Assembly (NCBI GenBank): GCA_041395565.1
Contig: JAWLAI010000003.1
Coordinates: 124,001-188,000 of the forward strand
Length of the DNA: 64,000 bases
Direction: 5' to 3'
From: Pseudomonadota bacterium
GTDB lineage: Bacteria > Pseudomonadota > Gammaproteobacteria > UBA9214
A program made the position numbers and the translations under genes. The notes below the pieces were generated by a model. It worked only from the letters and a program-made list of their open reading frames with translations. It searched no databases and was not told the DNA's origin. Shown here piece by piece: positions 1 to 8,124 of this stretch. Every line of letters starts with the position of its first letter. The stretch's first letter is position 1.

Positions 1-286
1 GCCAGTACCCGAGCCCGAGGGCGAACAACAACGCGATCGCCACGAACCGCTCCAGTGCGCTGCGGTAGAGCAGCCGCAGGCTTTCCCCTGCGCTCAGCGC
101 ACGGCCCGCATCCGCGCGCGCGCGGCGCCACTGCAGCAGCCCGGCATTGCACGCGGCCACCAGGCCGCCAAACCCGGCAGATCCCGCCTGGAATCCGCCG
201 TACAGAAAGAAAAACAGTGTCGAGGTGATTGCGACCAGCCCGAGCTGCAGCGCCGCCAGGTTCCGGAGATCGCGCGCCAAGGCCAC
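1..286 (-). CDS. atpI: ATP synthase protein I (AtpI), partial
   Basis: This is the N-terminal part of AtpI, the small membrane protein that precedes the F1Fo ATP synthase genes and helps assemble the c-ring. The C-terminus lies beyond the left edge. The visible residues give one hydrophobic helix with an LFFFLYGG core, a Gly/Ala-rich second segment, a basic loop (QWRRARADAG) and the start of a further helix (RFVAIALLFALGLGY), as in the AtpI family. The GTG at 286 is chosen because an AAAGG motif lies nine bases upstream; a TTG at 295 is in frame but would overlap that motif. It follows parB on the same strand, a common gammaproteobacterial order, but a terminator and a separate promoter lie between them. 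Confidence 0.85.
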   Translation of the reverse strand, partial: MALARDLRNLAALQLGLVAITSTLFFFLYGGFQAGSAGFGGLVAACNAGLLQWRRARADAGRALSAGESLRLLYRSALERFVAIALLFALGLGYW

Positions 287-369
287 AATTACCAACCTTT
301 ATTCATATAGTTACGTGACACCAGCTGGCCGATCACGCGCGCCAGCAGGCTGGGCGGCGCACACGAGAG

Positions 370-394
370 AAAAACCGGGCACGAGGCAGCCCGG
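370..394 (-). terminator. Rho-independent terminator after parB
   Basis: Read on the minus strand, a perfect 6-bp GC stem (CCGGGC / GCCCGG) with an 8-base loop is followed directly by five T residues. It lies about 70 bases after the parB stop and would end parAB transcripts before atpI. Confidence 0.75.
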
Positions 395-395
395 G

Positions 396-425
396 ATTAT
401 AAGGATGGTCTATGGGAGGGGTCAA
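396..425 (-). promoter_or_regulatory. Sigma-70-type promoter for the atp operon
   Basis: The minus strand carries TTGACC (420-425) and a perfect TATAAT (396-401) separated by 18 bases. The start point would fall near 389, inside the first arm of the adjacent terminator hairpin. Transcripts starting here would lack that arm and escape termination, while read-through from parB would be stopped. The motifs are visible; the logic is inference. Confidence 0.7.
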
Positions 426-464
426 TAAAACGAGTCCGGCGCGCATGGCGCGCAGGAACCTCGA

Positions 465-1433
465 CTAGCGAATGTGCGCCAGAATCCCGTCGAGCTCGTC
501 CAGGCTGTTGTAGCTGATCTCCAGCTTGCCCTTGCCGCCGCGTCCCGGGCGTATCGCCACGCTCGCGCCGAGCCGGTCCGACAGGTCCGTCTCCAGTTGC
601 CGGATATCCGGATCCTTGCGCGCTGGCGGCGCCCTGACCGGGCGCGGTTGCTGATAGTGCTTGACCAGCCCCTCGGTGGCACGCACGCTCAGGCCGCGGG
701 CGATGACCTGACGCGCCGCCTCGACCTGGAGGTGTCCGGCCAGCGCCAGCAATGCGCGCGCATGCCCCATCTCCAGCTCGCCGCGCTCGACCATGGCCTT
801 GACCGCGTCGTCGAGGTCGAGCAGACGCAGCAGATTGGACACCGCGGCCCGCGAACGCCCCACCGCCTCGGCGGCCTGTTCATGGGTCAGCTCGAACTCG
901 CGGATCAGCCGGCTGAGCGACTTGGCCTCCTCCATGGGATTGAGGTTTTCGCGCTGGATGTTCTCGATCAGCGCGATCGCGATCGCGGCACGATCCTCCA
1001 CCTCGCGCACGATGGCCGGGATCTCGTGCAGCCCGGCCAGCTGCGCGGCGCGCCAGCGGCGCTCGCCCGCAATGATCTCGTAGGCATCGTCGTCGACCCT
1101 GCGCACCACGATCGGCTGCAGCACACCCTGGGCACTGATGGAATCGGCGAGTTCCTGCAGGGATTCCTTGTGCATGTCGATGCGCGGCTGGTACTTGCCG
1201 CGCCGGATGATGTCGACCGGCAGCTGGCACAGCGCACCGTCGACCGGCGCCGCCGGCATCGCTTGCGCAGCGGCGGCTGGAGCCGCCTGCGCCGGGGCCA
1301 CCTGTACCGGCCAGGGTCCGGCGGCGGCCGGTGCCGGCGGCGCGGGTGTCTCCGGTGCCGGCGCGGCCGGACGCATGCCCGACCCCAGCAATGCATCCAG
1401 TCCCCGACCCAATCCGCGTTTTTTGACTGCCAT
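465..1433 (-). CDS. parB: Chromosome partitioning protein ParB
   Basis: ParB binds parS centromere sites near the origin and spreads as a CTP-dependent clamp; ParA then segregates the complex. The 322-residue protein starts MAVKKRGLGRGLDALLG, the usual ParB N-terminus that stimulates ParA. It continues with an Ala/Pro-rich linker (about residues 20-65), the CTP-binding region with GERRWRA, the ENIQRENLNPMEEA segment, a helix-turn-helix (LTHEQAAEAVGRSRAAVSN) and a C-terminal dimer domain. The ATG at 1433 is preferred over longer in-frame options because it begins exactly at the conserved motif. It lies 14 bases after parA. Two likely target parS sites lie in recF. Confidence 0.97.
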   Translation of the reverse strand: MAVKKRGLGRGLDALLGSGMRPAAPAPETPAPPAPAAAGPWPVQVAPAQAAPAAAAQAMPAAPVDGALCQLPVDIIRRGKYQPRIDMHKESLQELADSISAQGVLQPIVVRRVDDDAYEIIAGERRWRAAQLAGLHEIPAIVREVEDRAAIAIALIENIQRENLNPMEEAKSLSRLIREFELTHEQAAEAVGRSRAAVSNLLRLLDLDDAVKAMVERGELEMGHARALLALAGHLQVEAARQVIARGLSVRATEGLVKHYQQPRPVRAPPARKDPDIRQLETDLSDRLGASVAIRPGRGGKGKLEISYNSLDELDGILAHIR

Positions 1434-1447
1434 GTGAGATTCCGCCG

Positions 1448-2305
1448 CTAATCTGTCTGTTGATATTCCGCCGTATCGGTATCCGCAGTGTCCGCGGTTT
1501 CCTCCAGCGCCTCGGGCAGCCCGTGTGCCGCGGCTATCGGCGCGTGCCGGCGCAGGTATTCGCCGGCCAGCGCCAGGTAGGCGATGGCCCCGCGCGAGCT
1601 CTTGTCGTAGCGCAGCACCGGCAGTCCGTGACTGGGCGCCTCGGCCAGGCGCACGTTGCGCGGGATGATGGTGCGATAGACCTTGTCGCCGAAATGCTGC
1701 TGCAGCTGCGTGGACACCTCCATCGCCAGATTGTTGCGCGCATCGAACATGGTACGCAGCAAACCCTCGATCGCGAGGTCGGGATTGACCGCCATGCGTA
1801 CCTGCTCCACGGTGTCGAGCAGCGCGGACAAACCCTCGAGTGCATAGTACTCGCACTGGATCGGAATCAGCACACCGTGGGCGGCGGCCAGCGCGTTGAC
1901 GGTAAGCATATTGAGCGACGGCGGACAATCGATCAGGATGATGTCGTAATCGGCCTGCACGTAGGCCAGCGCCGCGCGCAGGCGCCGTTCGCGGTCATCC
2001 CGCGCCATCAGTTCGACCTCGGCCGCGGTCAGGTCGGCATTGCCGGGGAGCATGTCGTAACCCGCCTGGTCGGCATGCACGATCGCGCTGCGGATATGGC
2101 TGTGCCCGAGCAGGACGTCGTAACCGGTGCGCATGACCTCGTGCTTGTCGATACCGCTGCCCATGGTCGCGTTGCCCTGGGCGTCCAGGTCGATGAGCAG
2201 CACGCGCCGGCCGGTTTCCGAGAGCGACGCGGCGAAATTCACGCTGGTCGTGGTCTTGCCCACACCGCCCTTCTGGTTGGTAACCGCGAGTATCCTGGCA
2301 CTCAT
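1448..2305 (-). CDS. parA: Chromosome partitioning ATPase ParA (Soj)
   Basis: ParA is a deviant Walker ATPase that binds DNA non-specifically as an ATP dimer and pulls ParB-parS complexes apart. The 285-residue product starts MSARILAVTNQKGGVGKTTT and so shows the deviant Walker A signature (KGGVGKTT) near residue 11. The switch region DCPPSLNMLTVNAL and the PTMFDARNNLA-like segment (here LRTMFDARNNLA) are also present. Its ATG overlaps the rsmG stop in an ATGA arrangement, implying translational coupling. The C-terminal tail (about 25 residues, rich in Glu, Thr and Asp) is longer than in many homologues. Confidence 0.97.
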   Translation of the reverse strand: MSARILAVTNQKGGVGKTTTSVNFAASLSETGRRVLLIDLDAQGNATMGSGIDKHEVMRTGYDVLLGHSHIRSAIVHADQAGYDMLPGNADLTAAEVELMARDDRERRLRAALAYVQADYDIILIDCPPSLNMLTVNALAAAHGVLIPIQCEYYALEGLSALLDTVEQVRMAVNPDLAIEGLLRTMFDARNNLAMEVSTQLQQHFGDKVYRTIIPRNVRLAEAPSHGLPVLRYDKSSRGAIAYLALAGEYLRRHAPIAAAHGLPEALEETADTADTDTAEYQQTD

Positions 2306-3000
2306 GAGGCGGACTCCCGGGAAGCGGCGCCCGCCTGCATGGTAACCACGTGGCGTTCGGCATCCAGCCCCGGCACCTTCAGTGCGTGCACATCCGCACT
2401 CACGCCGGCGGCAGTCAGGCATTCGATCTCCGTCATCGGGTAGACGCCCTTCATGGCCAGGATGAGACCGTCGGGTTTGCACAGGCGCGAGGCATGCCGG
2501 TGGTAATCGGGCAGATCGGAGAAGGCGCGGCAGATGGTGGTATCGAACAGCGCATCGGGCTGGTAGTCCTCGACACGCGCATTGGCCAGCGTGACGTTGT
2601 CCAGGTTGAGGATGCCCAGGGTCTGCTGCACGAAGCGCAGTTTCTTGCTGCTGCTGTCGAGCAGCACGAACTCGCGTTCGGGACAGGCGATGGCCAGCGG
2701 GATACCCGGCAGGCCCGCGCCTGTGCCGATATCCAGAATACGCTCGCCGCGCAGATGCTCGACCATCGACAGGCTGTCAAGGATATGGCGCGTGACGATA
2801 TCGGTCGGCTTGCGCACCGAGGTGAGATTGTAGATGCGGTTCCAGTTCATCAGCTCGGTGACGTACTCCATCAGCAGCTCGTCACCGCCGAGGCGCTCTT
2901 CCAGGCCGAGCTCCAGGATACCGTCCTCCAGCAGTTCACCGGGATCAACGTAGCCGTTGTTTCTACCCTTGCGGTTGCGGTTGTACAGTCCGGTATACAT
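2302..3000 (-). CDS. rsmG: 16S rRNA m7G527 methyltransferase RsmG (GidB)
   Basis: RsmG methylates N7 of G527 in 16S rRNA using S-adenosylmethionine. The SAM-binding loop DIGTGAGLPGIPLAI is clear, and the preceding NLTSVR and RHILDSL motifs are typical of the family. At 232 residues it is about 25 longer than the E. coli protein, with a basic N-terminal extension (MYTGLYNRNRKGRNNG). No good internal start codon precedes the conserved core, so the long start is kept, without a strong ribosome-binding site. It sits between mnmG and parA in the conserved gidAB-parAB order. Confidence 0.95.
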   Translation of the reverse strand: MYTGLYNRNRKGRNNGYVDPGELLEDGILELGLEERLGGDELLMEYVTELMNWNRIYNLTSVRKPTDIVTRHILDSLSMVEHLRGERILDIGTGAGLPGIPLAIACPEREFVLLDSSSKKLRFVQQTLGILNLDNVTLANARVEDYQPDALFDTTICRAFSDLPDYHRHASRLCKPDGLILAMKGVYPMTEIECLTAAGVSADVHALKVPGLDAERHVVTMQAGAASRESAS

Positions 3001-3026
3001 AGCGTTTCGTGGTACCCCGATGAGTG

Positions 3027-4919
3027 CTACGCGCGCCTGCGTTCCAGTCCGCCCTTCTTGATGTGGACCAGCAAGAGCGCAATTGCCGCCGGCGTGATAC
3101 CCGGGATGCGCGCGGCCTGGCCGATGGTCTGCGGCCGCACATCGAGCAGTTTTTCACACACCTCGCTGGACAGGCCGCGTACCGCATTGTAATCGAATTC
3201 CGCCGGCAATGTTTGTTCCAGGTGGCGACGCTGCCGGTCGATCTCGCCGGCCTGGCGCGCCAGGTAACCCGCATACTTCGCCTGGATTTCCACCTGCTCG
3301 GCCACTGCGGGGTCTGCCACCGGCGGCCCGAGCGCGGCGATGGCGGTGAGCGTGTGATAATCGAGTTCCGGACGGCGCAACAGCTCGGCAGCGAACTGCT
3401 CCCGTGCCAGCGGCCGCTCCAGCAGGCCGGCCACGACGCTGCCGGCCGGACTGTCGGGCCGTACCAGCACGGTAGCCAGGCGCTGCTGTTCCCGCTCGAT
3501 CGCGTCACGCTTGTTGCAGAACGCCGCCCACCGCGCCGCATCCACCAGTCCCAGCCGGTACCCCGTGGCGGTGAGGCGCAGGTCGGCATTGTCCTGGCGC
3601 AGTGCGAGCCGGTATTCCGCGCGGCTGGTGAACATGCGATACGGTTCGCGTGTGCCGCGGGTGACGAGGTCGTCGATCAGCACGCCGATATAGGCCTCGT
3701 CGCGCCCCGGGGTCCACGGCGCAACGCCGTGCGCCATGCGTGCGGCGTTCAGACCGGCGATCAGGCCCTGCGCGGCGGCCTCCTCGTAGCCGGTGGTGCC
3801 GTTGATCTGCCCGGCAAAGAACAGCCCGTCGATGGACTTGGTCTCCAGCGAGGCCTTCAGGTCGCGCGGGTCGAAGAAATCATATTCGATGGCGTAGCCG
3901 GGACGGGTGATATGGGCCTGCTCGAGACCGGCGATGGAATGCACCAGCGCCTGCTGCACCTCGAACTCCAGGCTGGTGGAGATGCCGTTGGGATACACCT
4001 CATGCGTGTCCAGCCCTTCCGGCTCGATGAAGATCTGGTGCGAGTCGCGCTCGGCGAAACGCACGACCTTGTCCTCGATCGACGGGCAGTAGCGCGGACC
4101 GGTGCCTTCGATGGCGCCGCTGTACAGCGGCGAGCCGTCCAGCCCGGCACGGATGATTTCGTGGGTGCGGGTGTTGGTGCGCGTGATGTGGCAACTGACC
4201 TGGCGCGGGTGCAGGTCGGCACTGCCCAGCAGGGACATGACCGGCACCGGCGTGTCGCCAGGCTGTTCCTGCATCCGGCTGCAGTCGCTGCTGCGCCCGT
4301 CGAGGCGTGGCGGCGTGCCGGTCTTGAGCCGCCCCACCCGCAGCGGCAGCTCGCGCAGCCGCCGTGCCAGGGCGTTGGCCGGCGGATCGCCCGCCCGGCC
4401 GGCGGCATAACTGGCGGGGCCGATATGGATGCGCCCGCCGAGGAAGGTGCCGACCGTCAGCACGACGCTGCGTGCGTACAGGCGCTGCCCCACCGCGGTG
4501 ACCACCCCGGTGACACGACCACCCGTTACCATCAGGTCTTCCACGGCCTGCTGCAACAGCTGCAGCCCCGGCTGGTGTTCCAGGGCATGCCGCACCGCAC
4601 GACGGTACAGCACGCGATCGGCCTGCGCGCGCGTGGCACGCACCGCCGGCCCCTTGCTGGCATTGAGCACGCGGAACTGGATCCCGGCCTGATCCGTGGC
4701 CCGGGCCATGAGCCCGCCCAGCGCGTCGATCTCGCGCACCAGGTGACTCTTGCCGATACCGCCGATCGCCGGATTGCAGCTCATCTGACCCAGCGTTTCC
4801 AGATTGTGGGTCAGCAACAGGGTGCGGGCGCCCGTCCTGGCAGCGGCCAGCGCCGCCTCGGTGCCGGCATGACCACCACCCACCACGATGACGTCATAGT
4901 GTGTCGTGCCTGCGCTCAC
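3027..4919 (-). CDS. mnmG: tRNA uridine-5-carboxymethylaminomethyl modification enzyme MnmG (GidA)
   Basis: MnmG is the FAD-binding half of the MnmE-MnmG complex that installs the cmnm5/nm5 group on U34 of certain tRNAs. The 630-residue protein has the FAD dinucleotide-binding motif VVGGGHAGTEAALAAARTG near the N-terminus, the CNPAIGGIGKSHLVREIDALGG signature and a C-terminal helical domain for MnmE and tRNA contact (ARIPGITPAAIALLLVHIKK). Length matches the family. A promoter lies just upstream. Its partner mnmE lies 1.8 kb to the right on the same strand. Confidence 0.97.
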   Translation of the reverse strand: MSAGTTHYDVIVVGGGHAGTEAALAAARTGARTLLLTHNLETLGQMSCNPAIGGIGKSHLVREIDALGGLMARATDQAGIQFRVLNASKGPAVRATRAQADRVLYRRAVRHALEHQPGLQLLQQAVEDLMVTGGRVTGVVTAVGQRLYARSVVLTVGTFLGGRIHIGPASYAAGRAGDPPANALARRLRELPLRVGRLKTGTPPRLDGRSSDCSRMQEQPGDTPVPVMSLLGSADLHPRQVSCHITRTNTRTHEIIRAGLDGSPLYSGAIEGTGPRYCPSIEDKVVRFAERDSHQIFIEPEGLDTHEVYPNGISTSLEFEVQQALVHSIAGLEQAHITRPGYAIEYDFFDPRDLKASLETKSIDGLFFAGQINGTTGYEEAAAQGLIAGLNAARMAHGVAPWTPGRDEAYIGVLIDDLVTRGTREPYRMFTSRAEYRLALRQDNADLRLTATGYRLGLVDAARWAAFCNKRDAIEREQQRLATVLVRPDSPAGSVVAGLLERPLAREQFAAELLRRPELDYHTLTAIAALGPPVADPAVAEQVEIQAKYAGYLARQAGEIDRQRRHLEQTLPAEFDYNAVRGLSSEVCEKLLDVRPQTIGQAARIPGITPAAIALLLVHIKKGGLERRRA

Positions 4920-4946
4920 GCCGTTCCCCGCATTGAAACTGCCCGG

Positions 4947-4976
4947 ATTCTACGCCGCGCCGGAAAAAGCTGGCAA
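4947..4976 (-). promoter_or_regulatory. Putative sigma-70 promoter of mnmG
   Basis: The minus strand reads TTGCCA (4971-4976), 18 bases, then TAGAAT (4947-4952), ending 28 bases upstream of the mnmG start. The match is reasonable but based on sequence alone. Confidence 0.5.
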
Positions 4977-5083
4977 TGCACACCCCGCGCACGGCGACCG
5001 TGTCTATTAATTGTTCAGAATAAGTATATATCGGAATATGTTGTGCTAGAATACGCCGGATTTCACTACATAAGGGAAAGTGA

Positions 5084-5668
5084 ATGAGACTTCTTGAGCT
5101 CAGAGGTAACGAGGACGCCGAAGCAGCACGGCACCCTGGCCCGTTACACGAGACCGACAGGAAGCCCGAGCCGGATGCGCCCGTCCTGAAACGGTCTGTC
5201 AGCGGCAAGCTTTCGCCCAAGAATCCCCGGGTATTTCCAATCAAGCCGGGCAGTACGGACAAGCCGCTACGGCGCCGTGCCCTCGACCTGGAACACTTGC
5301 AGCGCCGTATCGAGGAACTGGAACGCCGGATCCAGGAGCGCGCGCGCGCGCAGGCACAGCAGACAGCCGCGCCGGCCAACGACGAACTCGAACAGCTCCG
5401 CCAGCGCATGAAGCTGCTGGAACGGCGCATCGAGGGAGAACTGTGGTCCGCCCGGCAACGCGAGCATACCCTGCTCGAGCTGCTGGCCAAACCCACCCTC
5501 ACGCTCCGGATGAAACAGCAGTTCGCGCGGTTTCTCGCAACCGCGCCGGCCAGCAGCGGCCGCTGGCTGCAGACCGCCTGGCAGGACTGGTGGAAACATT
5601 CGCAACCCCTGTGGTGGCCGCGCTTCGCGGCCGCCTGGCAGGAAGCGCTGCATCGCGCCATGCGTTGA
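5084..5668 (+). CDS. Hypothetical protein with coiled coil and Trp-rich C-terminus
   Basis: I do not recognise this 194-residue protein. Residues 1-60 are polar and low in structure. Residues about 65-125 form a charged heptad-like coiled coil (LEHLQRRIEELERRIQE, then LEQLRQRMKLLERRIEGEL). The last 40 residues contain seven tryptophans (including DWWKHSQPLWWPRF), with no clear membrane helix and no signal peptide. An AAGGGA ribosome-binding site precedes the ATG. A TAGAAT element at 5047-5052 in the AT-rich upstream region may be its -10 box. It is divergent from mnmG and convergent with the tetR gene. Codon use resembles the neighbours. A structural or membrane-surface role is possible but unproven. 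Confidence 0.75.
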   Translation: MRLLELRGNEDAEAARHPGPLHETDRKPEPDAPVLKRSVSGKLSPKNPRVFPIKPGSTDKPLRRRALDLEHLQRRIEELERRIQERARAQAQQTAAPANDELEQLRQRMKLLERRIEGELWSARQREHTLLELLAKPTLTLRMKQQFARFLATAPASSGRWLQTAWQDWWKHSQPLWWPRFAAAWQEALHRAMR

Positions 5669-5693
5669 CGCGCTGCCGGCGCGCTGTGCCGGG

Positions 5694-6365
5694 TTACTTG
5701 ATCGCGACCGCGCGCAGACCCGCCCATAGCAAAGCGAGTTGCTGCCGGTACATGGCACCGATCGCGGCGGGATTGGCATGCTGCATCGCCAGCGGTACAC
5801 CATAAAAGATGGATACCAGCGCAACCATCGCCGCCGCGATCGCGGTATTGGGCGGCAGTTCGCCCTGGTCGATCGCGGCCTGCAGTGAGTTGCGCAGCAG
5901 TGCCTCGAGACTGTCGTCCGGCAGATCCTCGATCCCCTCCAGGTCGGAAAATGCCATCAGGCGCTCGGCCGTGGTGATCTCGATACCCTGGGTACGCTCG
6001 CGCGCACGCGCCTCGTGCGCGATGACCTCGCCCATGAGCCCGGGCTTCTTCTGGATCTGGATGGCGGTATAGCGAAACAGTGCATCGATCACCGCCGTTC
6101 CCTTCTGTTGCTGCGCGGCTTGCCGCCCGTACCAGTTCAGCTCCAGCGTCCACAACCGGTCCAGGTAGACGATCAGGTCTTCCTTGCGTGGAAAGTAATT
6201 GAAGAAGGTTGCCTCGGAAATCTGCACCCGCTCGCAGAGAGACCTGACCGAGAGGGTCTCGAACGATGCCACCTCCAGATGCTGTGTGGCCGCCTCCGCC
6301 AGCGCCAGCCGGGTCCGGGCGAATTTGCGCTCCCGCAAGGAAGGACGTGTCGTCTGTGCCAGCAT
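5694..6365 (-). CDS. TetR/AcrR family transcriptional regulator
   Basis: This is a TetR-type one-component repressor of about 223 residues. The N-terminal DNA-binding domain shows the family helix-turn-helix (SVRSLCERVQISEATFFNYFPRKEDLI), followed by an all-helical ligand domain with no recognisable ligand signature. The ATG at 6365 is preferred because GGGAG lies about 11 bases upstream; an ATG at 6401 would add 12 residues with a weaker site. No typical target gene (efflux pump or oxidoreductase) is adjacent, so the regulon is unknown. The AT-rich upstream region contains inverted repeats that may be its operator. Confidence 0.9.
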   Translation of the reverse strand: MLAQTTRPSLRERKFARTRLALAEAATQHLEVASFETLSVRSLCERVQISEATFFNYFPRKEDLIVYLDRLWTLELNWYGRQAAQQQKGTAVIDALFRYTAIQIQKKPGLMGEVIAHEARARERTQGIEITTAERLMAFSDLEGIEDLPDDSLEALLRNSLQAAIDQGELPPNTAIAAAMVALVSIFYGVPLAMQHANPAAIGAMYRQQLALLWAGLRAVAIK

Positions 6366-6735
6366 AATTACAGTACTCCCGAATTTTGAATTAACATCCA
6401 ATTAGAGAGGTGCTTGTTTCTTGAGTAAAAAATTTACCGTTCACACCGATCCGGATTGCCTGTTGAAAACACATGTTTTATTAAGGGTAATAACCCCGGA
6501 ACTGTGCTGTGGTATGGCGGACTGCGTTCTGGCATCGATCACCATCACCGAAATCGCAATAAATCTTTGTGTTATCAATTTGATATATATTTTCTAGTAT
6601 TATAAAATATTAGTCCGATAATTAAACTTGGTCGATACATGCCGCACTCTACGGCCGGATCGGACCAAGGTCAACCGGAATTTTCGTGCGATCTCTATTT
6701 TTGACGGCACCGCCCGACCGGCCCCGGCGGGACGG
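6366..6735. other. AT-rich gap upstream of tetR
   Basis: This 370-base stretch between the tetR start and the mnmE stop holds no convincing gene. Most of it, especially 6550-6635, is far more AT-rich than its surroundings. It contains two inverted repeats: AAAACA-CA-TGTTTT at 6466-6479 and CTAGTATT-ATAA-AATATTAG (one mismatch) at 6594-6613. It must hold the tetR promoter. I see no clear terminator for mnmE. Confidence 0.6.
6466..6479. promoter_or_regulatory. Candidate TetR operator
   Basis: A perfect 6-bp inverted repeat with a 2-base spacer (AAAACACATGTTTT) lies about 100 bases upstream of the tetR start, where an autoregulatory operator could sit. Assignment rests only on symmetry and position. 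Confidence 0.3.
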
Positions 6736-8091
6736 CTATTTGCCGATGCAGAAGCTGCTGAAGATCAGCCCCAGCAGATCGTCGCTGCTGACTTCGCCGG
6801 TGATTTCGCCGAGCGCCCCCTGGGCGGCGCGCAATTCCTCGGCGAGCAGTTCGCCGGCGTGGTAGCGCTCGAGCTGGCGGATACCTTCATCGACATGCGC
6901 CCGTGCGCGTGCCAGCGCATCGAGATGACGCCGGCGGGCACTGAATTCGCCCGCCGCCGTACCGGTGAATCCGGCGGCCCGGCGCAGATGCGCGTGGAGG
7001 TCCTCGAGTCCGGCGCCCGTATGCAGGGACAGCGCCAGCGCCGGCTGTCCGTCCTGCGCGAACGCGCCGGGCGCGCGACCGCTCAGGTCCACCTTGTTGT
7101 GAATGCAGGTGTGCGGCACGCCAGCCGGCAGCGCGGCGAGGATCGCGGCATCGGCCGGTGTGAACCCGGCCTGGTCATCCAGCACCAGCAGGACGTGGTC
7201 GGCGCCGGCGAGGGCATCCCGCGCACGCTGCATGCCCGCCTGTTCGACCGGATCCGTACTCTCGTGCAGACCGGCGGTATCGACGAGGTGCAGCGGCATG
7301 CCGTCGAGCTGGATCTGCTCGTGCAACAGATCGCGTGTGGTCCCGGGTATCGCGGTCACGATGGCGCTGTCACGCCCGGACAGGGCATTCAGCAGGCTGG
7401 ACTTCCCGGCATTCGGCTGCCCGGCGATGACCAGGGTCAGGCCGTCCCGCAACAGGCGGCCCTGTTGCGCCCGGTCCTGCAGGTCGCCGAATGCCGCGCG
7501 CAGCCCCGCCAGATCCTGCTGCAGGGCGGCATCCGTGAGCCAGTCGATGTCCTCGTCAGGAAAATCGATGGCGGCCTCGACCTGCATGCGCAGCCGCGTC
7601 AGCTGCGCCACGAGATCGTGCACCCGCTCCGAGAAGGCGCCCTGCAGCGAACGCGCTGCGGCGCGCGCCGCCTGGGCGGTGCCGCTCTCGATCAGGTCGG
7701 CGATCGCCTCGGCCTGCAGCAGGTCGAGCTTGCCGTTGAGAAAGGCGCGCTCGGAAAATTCCCCGGGCCGCGCCGCGCGCGCGCCGAGTCCGAGCACGCG
7801 ATCCAGCAGGAGATCGAGCACCACCGGCCCGCCATGCGCGTGCAGTTCCAGTACGGCCTCGCCGGTGAAGGAGGCAGGTGCCGCGAAATACAGCGCCAGA
7901 CCGGTATCGATCAGCGTCCCGTCCGCGGCGGTGAATTCGCACAGCACCGCCCGGCGTGCCGGCGGCAGGGCGCCGAGCAGCCGGCTGCCGAGCTCCGGGA
8001 CCCCGCCGCCGGAGATGCGCACGATACCGATGCCGCCGGCGCCGGGCGGGGTGGCGACGGCGGCGATGGTATCCGGCACGGCACGCTGCAT
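6736..8091 (-). CDS. mnmE: tRNA modification GTPase MnmE (TrmE)
   Basis: MnmE is the GTPase partner of MnmG in U34 modification of tRNA. The 451-residue protein has the N-terminal tetrahydrofolate-binding domain (DTIAAVATPPGAGGIGIVR), a helical domain interrupted by a G domain with P-loop GQPNAGKSSLLNAL and the G3/G4 motifs DTAGL and NKVD, and the invariant C-terminal CIGK with Cys448. Length is normal for the family. It lies 33 bases after yidC on the same strand, as in many gammaproteobacteria. Confidence 0.97.
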   Translation of the reverse strand: MQRAVPDTIAAVATPPGAGGIGIVRISGGGVPELGSRLLGALPPARRAVLCEFTAADGTLIDTGLALYFAAPASFTGEAVLELHAHGGPVVLDLLLDRVLGLGARAARPGEFSERAFLNGKLDLLQAEAIADLIESGTAQAARAAARSLQGAFSERVHDLVAQLTRLRMQVEAAIDFPDEDIDWLTDAALQQDLAGLRAAFGDLQDRAQQGRLLRDGLTLVIAGQPNAGKSSLLNALSGRDSAIVTAIPGTTRDLLHEQIQLDGMPLHLVDTAGLHESTDPVEQAGMQRARDALAGADHVLLVLDDQAGFTPADAAILAALPAGVPHTCIHNKVDLSGRAPGAFAQDGQPALALSLHTGAGLEDLHAHLRRAAGFTGTAAGEFSARRRHLDALARARAHVDEGIRQLERYHAGELLAEELRAAQGALGEITGEVSSDDLLGLIFSSFCIGK

Positions 8092-8124
8092 CGCGGGGGA
8101 TTCGGCCGTGACGGCTGAGGCGGG

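Noticed and set aside
3024..5087. Long open frame opposite mnmG (687 codons)
   Set aside because: It is the antisense shadow of a conserved gene; its translation is low-complexity, rich in Arg, His and Gln and has no family features.
6550..6640. AT-rich gap before tetR as the replication origin
   Set aside because: I found no DnaA boxes there, and gene orientation does not switch at this point.
6628..8118. Long open frame opposite mnmE (496 codons)
   Set aside because: It mirrors the mnmE codons on the other strand; composition is Arg/Gln/Gly-rich without motifs.
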